Below are positions 31,735 through 39,380 of a stretch of DNA of 64,000 bases, piece after piece (position 1 is the stretch's first letter; each line of letters starts with the position of its first letter). The notes below the pieces were generated by a model. That model did not search any database. It was not told where the DNA came from and saw only the letters and a list, made by a program, of their open reading frames with translations. A program made the position numbers and the translations under genes. The stretch lies in assembly GCF_001514285.1 (NCBI RefSeq), contig NZ_KQ949023.1:1131139-1195138 (forward strand). The letters run 5' to 3'. Source of the stretch: Streptomyces sp. DSM 15324. Lineage in GTDB: Bacteria > Actinomycetota > Actinomycetes > Streptomycetales > Streptomycetaceae.

Positions 31735-32994
31735 ATGAGCCACACACCCCGCCCCCGCACAGTCGTCAGCTGCACGGTGCTGGTGATCGCCCTCGGAGCG
31801 GGCGTCGTCACCGCCTGCGGATCCGACGGCAACCCCCTCGCCGAGCGCCCCTACGACGCGAGCGACCGGATCTCCTTCAACGGCCCCGACGGCGACGGCA
31901 GGAAGGCCGACCCGGACAAGCCGCTGGAGGTCGTCGCCCGGGACGACGACGAGCCCCTCACCGACGTCACCGCCGTGGACGCCTCAGGGCGCTACGTGGC
32001 GGGCGAACTCGCCGCCGACGGCAGCCGCTGGCACAGCACCGAGCCGCTGGCCGCCGACGCCCACTACACGGTCCGGGTGAGCACCGAGGACGCCGACGGC
32101 GCCCCCGGCCGCCGGGTCCTCACCTTCGACACCGGCAAGCCCAGCGGCGAGAAGCGCCTGACGGTCGAGCTCGGCCCGGACCAGGGCACGTACGGCGTCG
32201 GCCAGCCCGTCACCGCCAAGCTCAGCGAGCCCGTCAAGGACCCGGCCCAGCGCGCGATAGTCGAGCGCGGTCTCAAGGTCGACTCCACGCCCTCCGTGCC
32301 GGGCGCCTGGTACTGGGTGGACGACAAGGAACTCCACTACCGTCCCCAGGAGTACTGGCCGGCCCACGCCACGATCCGCGCCCACAGCAACCTCGACGGC
32401 ATCCGGATCAGCGACCGTCTGTGGGGCACCACGTCGAAGGACGTCACCCTCACCATCGGGGACCGCGTCATAGCCGTCACGGACGCCTCGTCCCACTCGC
32501 TGACGTTCTACAAGAACGACGAGGTGATCAACACCATCCCGGTCACCACCGGCAAGCCCGGCTTCGAGACCCGCAACGGCGTCAAGGTCGTCCTCGGCAA
32601 GGAACAGTTCGTCCGGATGCGCAGCGCCACGGTCGGCATCGCCGAGGGCTCCTCCGAGTCGTACGACCTGCCCGTCTACTACGCCACCCGGCTCACCTGG
32701 AGCGGCGAGTACGTCCACGCCGCGCCCTGGTCCGTGGGCTCGCAGGGCTACGCGAACGTCAGCCACGGGTGCACCGGCATGAGCACCGCCAACGCCGAGT
32801 GGTTCTTCGACCACGTCCGCCAGGGCGACGTCGTCAAGGTCGTCAACAGCTACGGCGACACGATGGAGCCGTTCGGCAACGGCTTCGGCGACTGGAACGT
32901 CGACTGGACGAAGTGGAAGACCGGCAGCGCCCTGACCACGGGCAAGCACAAGACCCAGCCGGACACGTCCACCCTGCGGCCCACGGCTGTGTAG
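31735..32994 (+). CDS. L,D-transpeptidase (YkuD) lipoprotein with Ig-like domains
   Basis: 419 residues. The signal has lipobox TACG with Cys28. Residues about 40-235 form two Ig-like domains (EVVARDDDEPLTDVTAVD, KRLTVELGPDQGTYGVGQPVTAKLSEPV), as in mycobacterial LdtMt2. The YkuD domain spans about 238-385, with RLTWSGEYVHAAPWSVG and the catalytic HGCTGMS (His344, Cys346). It forms 3-3 cross-links in peptidoglycan, dominant in Streptomyces older mycelium, and exchanges D-amino acids. A TAGCGT six bases before ATG suggests a near-leaderless mRNA. Confidence 0.93.
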   Translation: MSHTPRPRTVVSCTVLVIALGAGVVTACGSDGNPLAERPYDASDRISFNGPDGDGRKADPDKPLEVVARDDDEPLTDVTAVDASGRYVAGELAADGSRWHSTEPLAADAHYTVRVSTEDADGAPGRRVLTFDTGKPSGEKRLTVELGPDQGTYGVGQPVTAKLSEPVKDPAQRAIVERGLKVDSTPSVPGAWYWVDDKELHYRPQEYWPAHATIRAHSNLDGIRISDRLWGTTSKDVTLTIGDRVIAVTDASSHSLTFYKNDEVINTIPVTTGKPGFETRNGVKVVLGKEQFVRMRSATVGIAEGSSESYDLPVYYATRLTWSGEYVHAAPWSVGSQGYANVSHGCTGMSTANAEWFFDHVRQGDVVKVVNSYGDTMEPFGNGFGDWNVDWTKWKTGSALTTGKHKTQPDTSTLRPTAV

Positions 32995-33002
32995 CTCCCT
33001 TC

Positions 33003-33027
33003 AGGGGCGCGGGGGACTGCGCGATCA
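33003..33027 (+). repeat. Dispersed GC-rich element, copy 4
   Basis: AGGGGCGCGGGGGACTGCGC then GATCA, directly after the L,D-transpeptidase stop and before the end of the convergent receiver gene. Confidence 0.7.
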
Positions 33028-33073
33028 GCCGGCGCCGGCCCGCAGTCGCCCCACCACCCGCACAGGCACCCTC

Positions 33074-33475
33074 TCAGGCGCTCTGCAGCCTCTTCTCCCG
33101 CAACAGGGAAGCCAGCGCGCCCGCGAACTCCACCGGCTCCACCGGCAGCGTCACAGCCGCCTCGGCCCGGCTCCACGTGGCCAGCCACGCGTCCTGCGGC
33201 CGGGCGATCAGCAACAGCACCGGCGGACACTGGAACACCTCGTCCTTGATCTGCCGGCACACCCCCATCCCGCCCATCGGCACGGCCTCGCCGTCCAGCA
33301 CGCACACATCGATCCCGCCCTTGTCCAGCTCCCGCAGCACCGCGTCCGGAGTGGCGCACTCCACGAACTCGACCACCGGTACGTCGGGAGCCGGCCGCCG
33401 GCCGGTGGCCAACCGCACCTGCTCACGCGTGCGGGAGTCGTCGCTGTAGACCAGCACCGTCGCGGTCGCCTGCAT
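33074..33475 (-). CDS. Stand-alone atypical response-regulator receiver domain protein
   Basis: 133 residues, only a receiver-like domain. It has the acidic pair (YSDDS, Asp12-Asp13) and an acceptor-like Asp61 in CVLDGEAVPMGG followed by MGVCRQIKD, but the conserved Lys of strand 5 is replaced in AAVTLPVEP, so phosphorylation chemistry is doubtful. No DNA-binding or output domain. It lies between cta/ldt and ctaE and is transcribed away from ctaE. A signalling or scaffold role for the respiratory cluster is only a positional guess. Confidence 0.8.
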   Translation of the reverse strand: MQATATVLVYSDDSRTREQVRLATGRRPAPDVPVVEFVECATPDAVLRELDKGGIDVCVLDGEAVPMGGMGVCRQIKDEVFQCPPVLLLIARPQDAWLATWSRAEAAVTLPVEPVEFAGALASLLREKRLQSA

Positions 33476-33603
33476 GCTTCCTCCGTGACCTCAGCGTCGT
33501 ACGGACAGAACCGATGCGGCGGATGCTACTCCCTTGAACACCTCGTCAACAGCGCTTGGAACACCACTTCGATGGGCCATACGGGGCCTACCCGGCCTGC
33601 TAA

Positions 33604-33629
33604 CACTCCGAACGGCACCCCCCGGAGTG
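33604..33629 (+). promoter_or_regulatory. Small inverted repeat upstream of ctaE
   Basis: CACTCCG and CGGAGTG are perfect 7-base arms around 12 bases, ending 24 bases before the ctaE ATG. It may be an operator or an mRNA hairpin. Confidence 0.35.
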
Positions 33630-33642
33630 AGGGCGGGATAAG

Positions 33643-33663
33643 CGACCGACATAATGTCGGTCG
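33643..33663. promoter_or_regulatory. 21-base perfect palindrome spanning the ctaE start codon
   Basis: Two 10-base arms (CGACCGACAT and its reverse complement) flank a central A at 33653; the second arm begins with the ATG of ctaE. It also contains CATAAT, a good -10 hexamer. It could be a protein-binding operator, a translation-blocking hairpin, or both. Confidence 0.7.
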
Positions 33664-34274
33664 TGGCGACAGCAACGACAGTAGAAACCGGGCACGCGCA
33701 CCCGTCGGTCAATCGGCCGAACCTCACCAGCGTCGGAACCATCATCTGGCTGAGTTCCGAGCTGATGTTCTTCGCGGCCCTCTTCGCGATGTACTTCACC
33801 CTGCGATCGGTGACGGGTACCGAGTACTGGAAGAGTCAGGCCGAGTTCCTGAACTTCCCGTTCTCGGCGACGAACACCACGATCCTGGTGCTCTCCTCCC
33901 TCACCTGCCAGCTCGGCGTCTTCGCCGCCGAGCGCGGTGACGTGAAGAAGCTCCGGGGCTGGTTCATCGTTACGTTCATCATGGGTGCGATCTTCGTCGG
34001 CGGTCAGATCTACGAGTACACCGAGCTGGTGAAGAGGGACGGGCTCTCGCTCTCCTCCGGCCCGTACGGCTCGGTCTTCTACCTGACCACCGGCTTCCAC
34101 GGACTGCACGTGACGGGCGGTCTCATCGCCTTCCTGCTGGTCCTGGGACGTACCTACGCGGCCAAGAGGTTCACCCACGAGCAGGCGACCGCCGCGATCG
34201 TCGTGTCCTACTACTGGCACTTCGTCGATGTCGTCTGGATCGGCCTCTTCGCCACGATCTACATGATCAAGTAG
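33654..34274 (+). CDS. ctaE: Cytochrome c oxidase subunit III
   Basis: 206 residues. Five membrane helices, beginning [21 protein letters not shown] with the conserved Glu, and with [18 protein letters not shown] [14 protein letters not shown] and [17 protein letters not shown] near the end, both hallmarks of subunit III. Start ATG 33654 ([11 protein letters not shown]) lies inside a palindrome and has no Shine-Dalgarno; GTG 33663 is an alternative if transcription starts from the CATAAT box, which would be leaderless. It is followed after 61 bases by qcrC, forming the ctaE-qcrCAB operon typical of Actinobacteria. Confidence 0.95.
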   Translation: MSVVATATTVETGHAHPSVNRPNLTSVGTIIWLSSELMFFAALFAMYFTLRSVTGTEYWKSQAEFLNFPFSATNTTILVLSSLTCQLGVFAAERGDVKKLRGWFIVTFIMGAIFVGGQIYEYTELVKRDGLSLSSGPYGSVFYLTTGFHGLHVTGGLIAFLLVLGRTYAAKRFTHEQATAAIVVSYYWHFVDVVWIGLFATIYMIK

Positions 34275-34335
34275 CACGGGCCCGTTCCCGCATACGCAAG
34301 CATCGACGCAGAAGATCCTGACACCGGGGTAATCC

Positions 34336-35148
34336 GTGAAAAAGCTCTCCGCACGACGACGCCATCCGCTGGCGGCGCTCGTCGTCCTACTCCTCGCGCT
34401 GGCGTGCACGGGGGGGCTGTACGCCGCGTTCGCGCCCGCGAGCAAGGCGCAGGCAGATGAAACCGCCCAGTCCCTGGCCATCGACGAGGGCAAGAAGCTC
34501 TTCGCCGTAGGCTGCGCCAGCTGCCACGGCACCAAGGGTCAGGGCAGCTCCGACGGCCCGAGCCTGGTCGGCGTCGGCGCCGCCGCCGTCGACTTCCAGG
34601 TCGGCACCGGGCGTATGCCCGCCGCGACCTCCCAGGGTGCCCAGGTGCCGCGGAAGAAGGTCATCTACACCCAGGCCCAGATCGACCAGATGGCCGCCTA
34701 CATCGCCTCGCTCGGCGCGGGTCCGAACGTCCCGACCGATGCCGAGTACGGCACGCAGGACGCCGACATCGCCAAGGGCGGCGAGCTGTTCCGCACCAAC
34801 TGCGCGCAGTGCCACACGACCGGCGGCAAGGGCGGTGCCCTGACCCACGGCAAGTTCGCACCGCCGCTCGACGGCGTGTCCCCGAAGCACATCTACGAGG
34901 CCATGCAGACCGGCCCGCAGAACATGCCGTCCTTCCCGGACACCACGCTCACCGAGCAGAACAAGAAGGACATCATCGCGTACCTGAACGCGATCGACGG
35001 CGACGAGACGGTGAACCCGGGCGGTCTCGACCTGGGCGGCCTCGGCCCGGTCAGCGAGGGTCTCTTCGCGTGGATCTTCGGTCTCGGTGCGTTGATCGCG
35101 GTCGCCGTCTGGGTCGCCGCTCGGACCGCAAAGGCCAAGAAGTCATGA
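34336..35148 (+). CDS. qcrC: Cytochrome bc1 complex dihaem cytochrome c subunit
   Basis: 270 residues from GTG 34336. An N-terminal hydrophobic segment (LAALVVLLLALACTGGL) anchors or exports the protein. Two haem c sites are CASCH (Cys60-His64) and CAQCH (Cys156-His160), each with a later Met axial ligand (GRMPA; NMPSF). A C-terminal helix (LFAWIFGLGALIAVAVWVAA) anchors it. Actinobacteria lack free cytochrome c, so this dihaem subunit bridges Rieske protein and CuA of subunit II. Its stop overlaps the qcrA ATG. Confidence 0.97.
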   Translation: MKKLSARRRHPLAALVVLLLALACTGGLYAAFAPASKAQADETAQSLAIDEGKKLFAVGCASCHGTKGQGSSDGPSLVGVGAAAVDFQVGTGRMPAATSQGAQVPRKKVIYTQAQIDQMAAYIASLGAGPNVPTDAEYGTQDADIAKGGELFRTNCAQCHTTGGKGGALTHGKFAPPLDGVSPKHIYEAMQTGPQNMPSFPDTTLTEQNKKDIIAYLNAIDGDETVNPGGLDLGGLGPVSEGLFAWIFGLGALIAVAVWVAARTAKAKKS

Positions 35149-36206
35149 GTAGCCAAGACATTCCAGAAGAGAACCTGCCCGCTGAGCAGGACAGCCACGG
35201 CCACGGTGGGGTAGCCGTCGCGGACGAGAAGAACCCGTTCGCCGACCCCGGACTGCCGCCCCACGAGCACCGCATCCAGGACATCGACGAGCGGGCCGCC
35301 AAGCGGTCCGAGCGCGCGGTCGCCCTGCTGTTCACGGTGTCGATGCTCGCCACCGTCGGCTTCATCGTCTCGTACGTGGCGATCCCGATCGACAAGTCGA
35401 TCTTCGTCTTCCCGATCGGGCACATCAGCGCGCTGAACTTCGCGCTGGGTCTGACCCTCGGCACGGCGCTGTTCACCATCGGCGCTGGCGCGGTCCACTG
35501 GGCCCGCACGCTGATGTCCGACGTCGAGGTCGCCGACGAGCGTCACCCGATCGCGGCCGAGCCCGAGGTCCGCGCCAAGGTCCACGCGGACTTCCGGCAG
35601 GGTGCCAAGGAGTCGGTGATCGGCCGTCGCAAGCTGATCCGCACCACGATGTTCGGCGCGCTCGCCCTGGTGCCGCTCTCCGGTGTCATGCTGCTGCGCG
35701 ACCTCGGTCCGCTGCCCGAGGACAAGCTGCGCCACACGCTGTGGGCCAAGGGCAAGCTCCTCGTCAACATGAACACGAACGAGCCGCTGCGTCCCTCGGA
35801 CGTGGCCGTCGGTTCGCTCACCTTCGCCAAGCCCGGCGGCCTGGAGGAGCACGACGAGGACTTCCAGAACGAGATCGCCAAGGCGGCCCTGATGATCGTC
35901 CGGCTCCAGCCGGAGGACATCAAGGACAAGCAGGAACTCGAGTGGTCCCACCAGGGCATCGTGGCCTACTCGAAGATCTGCACCCACGTCGGCTGCCCGA
36001 TCTCGCTGTACGAGCAGCAGACGCACCACGTGCTGTGCCCCTGCCACCAGTCCACCTTCGACCTCTCCGACGGCGCCAAGGTCATCTTCGGCCCGGCCGG
36101 TCACGCCCTGCCGCAGCTGCGCATCGGCGTGAACGACGAGGGCTACCTCGAGGCGCTCGGCGACTTCGAAGAGCCCGTCGGTCCTGCCTTCTGGGAGCGC
36201 GGATGA
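35145..36206 (+). CDS. qcrA: Cytochrome bc1 complex Rieske iron-sulfur subunit
   Basis: 353 residues, the long actinobacterial form. After a His/Glu-rich N-terminus, two helices (LLFTVSMLATVGFIVSYV, LNFALGLTLGTALFTIGAG) and a third (TTMFGALALVPLSGVMLL) precede the Rieske domain. The [2Fe-2S] ligands are in CTHVGCP (Cys279, His281) and CPCHQS (Cys298, His301), with the disulfide partners Cys284 and Cys300. It takes electrons from menaquinol at QcrB. ATGA-type overlaps join it to qcrC and qcrB. Confidence 0.97.
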   Translation: MSSQDIPEENLPAEQDSHGHGGVAVADEKNPFADPGLPPHEHRIQDIDERAAKRSERAVALLFTVSMLATVGFIVSYVAIPIDKSIFVFPIGHISALNFALGLTLGTALFTIGAGAVHWARTLMSDVEVADERHPIAAEPEVRAKVHADFRQGAKESVIGRRKLIRTTMFGALALVPLSGVMLLRDLGPLPEDKLRHTLWAKGKLLVNMNTNEPLRPSDVAVGSLTFAKPGGLEEHDEDFQNEIAKAALMIVRLQPEDIKDKQELEWSHQGIVAYSKICTHVGCPISLYEQQTHHVLCPCHQSTFDLSDGAKVIFGPAGHALPQLRIGVNDEGYLEALGDFEEPVGPAFWERG

Positions 36207-37840
36207 GCACCAACGAGAACGCACAGTCCCGCGACCGCGGGAAGGCACCGGCCGGCGAGCGGATCGCCGACTGGGCCGACGGCCGGCTGGGGATCTACTC
36301 CCTCGCCAAGGCCAACATGCGCAAGATCTTCCCCGACCACTGGTCGTTCATGTTGGGCGAAGTGTGCCTGTACAGCTTCATCATCATCATCCTCACGGGT
36401 GTGTACCTGACGCTGTTCTTCCACCCGTCGATGAACGAGGTGGAGTACCACGGCAGCTATGTCCCGTTGCAGGGACAGCTGATGTCCGAGGCGTTCAACT
36501 CGACCATGCACATCTCCTTCGACGTGCGCGGTGGTCTGCTGATCCGGCAGATCCACCACTGGTCGGCGCTGATCTTCCTCGCCGGCATGTTCGTGCACAT
36601 GATGCGTGTGTTCTTCACGGGCGCGTTCCGCAAGCCGCGTGAGATCAACTGGCTGTTCGGCTTCCTGCTGTTCGTCCTGGGCATGTTCACCGGCTTCACC
36701 GGTTACTCGCTCCCGGACGACCTGCTCTCCGGCACCGGTGTCCGCTTCACCGAGGGCGCGATCCTGTCGATGCCGATCGTCGGCACGTACATCTCGATGT
36801 TCCTCTTCGGCGGCGAGTTCCCGGGCCACGACTTCGTGGCGCGGTTCTACTCGATCCACATCCTGCTGCTGCCGGGCATCATGCTCGGCCTGGTGGTGGG
36901 GCACCTGATCCTGGTCTTCTACCACAAGCACACGCAGTTCGCGGGCCCCGGCAAGAGCAACAAGAACGTCGTCGGCATGCCCCTGCTGCCGGTGTACATG
37001 GCCAAGGCGGGCGGCTTCTTCTTCCTGGTCTTCGGCACGATCGCGGCCATCGCGGCGCTCGCGCAGATCAACCCGGTGTGGGTCTTCGGCCCCTACCGTC
37101 CGGACCAGGTGTCCACCGGCGCCCAGCCCGACTGGTACATGGGCTTCGCCGAGGGTCTGATCCGCTTCATGCCGGGCTGGGAGGTCAACCTCTGGGGCCA
37201 CACACTGGTCCTGGGCGTCTTCATCCCGCTGGTCCTGTTCGGTGTCGTCCTCGCGGCGATGGCGCTGTACCCGTTCATCGAGTCGTGGGTCACCGGCGAC
37301 AAGCGCGAGCACCACATCCTGGACCGTCCGCGCAACGCCCCCACGCGCACCGCGCTCGGCGTCGCCTGGGTCACGATGTACATGATCACGCTGGTCGGCG
37401 GTGGCAACGACCTGTGGGCCACCCACTTCCACCTGTCGATCAACTCGATCACCTGGTTCGTCCGGATCTTCTTCTTCGTCGGACCGGTCATCGCGTACAT
37501 CCTCACCAAGCGCATCTGCCTCGGCCTCCAGCGCCGCGACAAGGACAAGGTGCTGCACGGTCGCGAGACCGGCACCATCAAGCGCCTGCCGCACGGTGAG
37601 TTCATCGAGGTCCACGAGCCGCTCAGCCAGGAGCAGCTCTTCACCCTCACGGCGCACGAGCAGTACGAGCCGGCCGCGGTCGGCCCGGCGGTCGACGAGA
37701 ACGGCGTCGAGCGCAAGATCAAGCGGTCCGAGAAGCTGCGTGCCAAGATCAGCGGCGCGTACTTCGGCGAGGACCAGCAGATCCCGAAGCCGACCGTCGA
37801 GGAGTACAAGGAGATCACGAGCGGCCACGGCCACCACTGA
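36203..37840 (+). CDS. qcrB: Cytochrome bc1 complex cytochrome b subunit
   Basis: 545 residues; start overlaps the qcrA stop. Eight-helix cytochrome b with haem His pairs in LLIRQIHHWSALIFLAGMFVH and FYSIHILLLPGIMLGLVVGH, and the quinol-site motif equivalent PDW in AQPDWYMGFAEGLIRF. The extended C-terminus of about 120 residues is hydrophilic (KVLHGRETGTIKRL, EEYKEITSGHGHH), typical for actinobacterial QcrB, the target of telacebec in mycobacteria. It oxidises menaquinol and starts the supercomplex electron path. Followed by a perfect hairpin. Confidence 0.97.
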   Translation: MSTNENAQSRDRGKAPAGERIADWADGRLGIYSLAKANMRKIFPDHWSFMLGEVCLYSFIIIILTGVYLTLFFHPSMNEVEYHGSYVPLQGQLMSEAFNSTMHISFDVRGGLLIRQIHHWSALIFLAGMFVHMMRVFFTGAFRKPREINWLFGFLLFVLGMFTGFTGYSLPDDLLSGTGVRFTEGAILSMPIVGTYISMFLFGGEFPGHDFVARFYSIHILLLPGIMLGLVVGHLILVFYHKHTQFAGPGKSNKNVVGMPLLPVYMAKAGGFFFLVFGTIAAIAALAQINPVWVFGPYRPDQVSTGAQPDWYMGFAEGLIRFMPGWEVNLWGHTLVLGVFIPLVLFGVVLAAMALYPFIESWVTGDKREHHILDRPRNAPTRTALGVAWVTMYMITLVGGGNDLWATHFHLSINSITWFVRIFFFVGPVIAYILTKRICLGLQRRDKDKVLHGRETGTIKRLPHGEFIEVHEPLSQEQLFTLTAHEQYEPAAVGPAVDENGVERKIKRSEKLRAKISGAYFGEDQQIPKPTVEEYKEITSGHGHH

Positions 37841-37867
37841 TCGTCCGGCGTCGCCACGCCGTGTGTG

Positions 37868-37900
37868 AAGGGCCCCGTCCGGTGTGCGGACGGGGCCCTT
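37868..37900 (+). terminator. Terminator of the ctaE-qcrCAB operon
   Basis: Perfect 14-base stem AAGGGCCCCGTCCG / CGGACGGGGCCCTT with loop GTGTG, 27 bases after the qcrB stop. Confidence 0.85.
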
Positions 37901-37960
37901 CGCCGTGTCCTGACCTGGATAAGGTGGCCCCACATGGTTCTACGACACCCAGGAGCGGCT

Positions 37961-39025
37961 ATGAGCGCTGTGACCCCCGCTGGAGGCGACACCGCGGCGG
38001 GCCGTTCCTGGCCCGACGTGCTGAACGCCCTGCTCTACGGCCGTGACCAGAGCGCCGACGCCACCGCCTGGGCGATGGACCGGATCATGCGGGGGGAGGC
38101 GACGGACGCGCAGATCGCCGGGTTCGTGGTGGCGCTGCGGGCCAAGGGCGAGACCGTCGAGGAGATCAACGGGCTCGTGCGGACGATGTACGAGCACGCC
38201 AACACGATCGAGGTGCCGGGCCGGACCGTCGACATCGTCGGCACCGGCGGCGACGGCGCCAAGACCGTCAACATCTCCACCATGTCGGCGATCGTGGTCG
38301 CCGGCAGCGGCGCCACCGTCGTCAAGCACGGCAACCGGGCCGCGTCCTCCGCCTCCGGCGCCTCGGACGTGCTGGAGAAGCTGGGCGTCAATCTGGAGCT
38401 GACCCCGGCGCGCGTGGCCGAGGTGGCCCGGGAGGCCGGGATCACCTTCTGCTTCGCCATCAAGTTCCATCCGGCGCTGCGTCACGCGGGTGCCGCGCGC
38501 GGCCAGTTGGGCATCCGCACGGTCTTCAACATCCTCGGCCCGCTGACCAACCCGGCCCGGGTGCGGGCCCAGGCGGTCGGCGTCGCGGACCCGCGCATGG
38601 CCCCGGTCGTCGCGGGCGTCTTCGCCGAGCGCGGCCACTCCTCGCTGGTGTTCCGGGGCGACGACGGCCTCGACGAGCTGACCACCACCGCCACCTCTCG
38701 GGTGTGGGTGGTACGCGACGGCAAGGTCACCGAGGAGGTCTTCGACCCGCGGGACGTCGGCATCGAGCTGGTACCGGTGGAGGCCCTGCGGGGCGGCGAC
38801 CCGTCGTACAACGCGGAGGTCGCCCGCCGCCTGCTGGAGGGCGAGCAGGGCCCCGTGCGGGACGCCGTGCTGCTGAACTCGGCGGCGGCCCTGGTCGCCG
38901 TGGAGCCGGGCCCGGGCACCCTCGCGGAGCAGATCCGCGCCGGTATGGACCGCGCGGCCGAGTCCATCGACTCGGGCGCCGCCAAGCGGGCCCTGGACCG
39001 CTGGGTGGCCGCCACCCGCGTCTAG
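37961..39025 (+). CDS. trpD: Anthranilate phosphoribosyltransferase
   Basis: 354 residues with AGGAG eight bases upstream of ATG. It links anthranilate to PRPP in tryptophan synthesis. The PRPP loop is [16 protein letters not shown] (about residue 91-106); [21 protein letters not shown] and [11 protein letters not shown] are family signatures, as is [12 protein letters not shown]. It lies directly after the qcr operon but behind a terminator. M. tuberculosis trpD (Rv2192c) holds the same place. An 11-base stem terminator follows, separating it from the riboswitch. Confidence 0.96.
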   Translation: MSAVTPAGGDTAAGRSWPDVLNALLYGRDQSADATAWAMDRIMRGEATDAQIAGFVVALRAKGETVEEINGLVRTMYEHANTIEVPGRTVDIVGTGGDGAKTVNISTMSAIVVAGSGATVVKHGNRAASSASGASDVLEKLGVNLELTPARVAEVAREAGITFCFAIKFHPALRHAGAARGQLGIRTVFNILGPLTNPARVRAQAVGVADPRMAPVVAGVFAERGHSSLVFRGDDGLDELTTTATSRVWVVRDGKVTEEVFDPRDVGIELVPVEALRGGDPSYNAEVARRLLEGEQGPVRDAVLLNSAAALVAVEPGPGTLAEQIRAGMDRAAESIDSGAAKRALDRWVAATRV

Positions 39026-39034
39026 GGTGTGGAG

Positions 39035-39072
39035 CGCGGTCCCGCCATGCGGACACGAGTTGCGGGACCGCG
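39035..39072 (+). terminator. Terminator after trpD
   Basis: CGCGGTCCCGC pairs perfectly with GCGGGACCGCG across a 16-base loop, ten bases beyond the trpD stop. It leaves about 300 further bases before the next gene, filled by the riboswitch. Confidence 0.75.
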
Positions 39073-39098
39073 ATCACTTCCCGTACGTTCCTGTACCA

Positions 39099-39237
39099 GG
39101 TCATGAGTGACAGTCATGAGGCCCCGGCCGACTGTCCGGCAACCCTCCGTCCGTGGCGGGGTGCCCCGGGTGAAGACCAGGCCGTGGGCAGCGAGGTCTA
39201 CGGCAAGCGCGGACCCCTCGCGAAACACCAGGGGTCC
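39099..39237 (+). ncRNA. SAM-IV-type S-adenosylmethionine riboswitch with downstream hairpin
   Basis: The segment has the SAM-IV conserved core as I remember it: GGTCATGAGTG at the 5' end, CCGGCAACCCTCC (39136-39148), GGGGTGCCCCGGGTGA (39158-39173), closing GACC (39175-39178) that pairs with the first GGTC, and the 3' pseudoknot strand GGCAAGCGCGG (39202-39212). SAM-IV elements are known from Actinobacteria upstream of sulfur genes. Just after it, GGACCCC (39211-39217) pairs with GGGGTCC (39231-39237) and overlaps the pseudoknot strand, a plausible expression switch. The gene controlled is the class-V aminotransferase at 39381. Confidence 0.88.
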
Positions 39238-39380
39238 TGGTCGTCGAGGGAGCCTTCTGTGAGCAAGCGAATGCGTTAGGGCGCCGAGCCCCGCCTCCGC
39301 ACACCCCCTTTCACTTTTCCCCGTGCTCGAGCCGTAGCGGCTCGCACGGTGATTCCGCTTGCCCTTCACAGGAGTTCGCC

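Noticed and set aside
33476..33653. A Rex (redox) operator before ctaE
   Set aside because: No TTGTGAA-N-TTCACAA-like sequence is present; the palindrome found has a different sequence.
39104..39279. A short frame MSDSHEAPADCPATLRP... inside the trpD-aminotransferase gap
   Set aside because: It coincides with the SAM-IV core; the conserved bases are explained by RNA structure, and there is no ribosome site.
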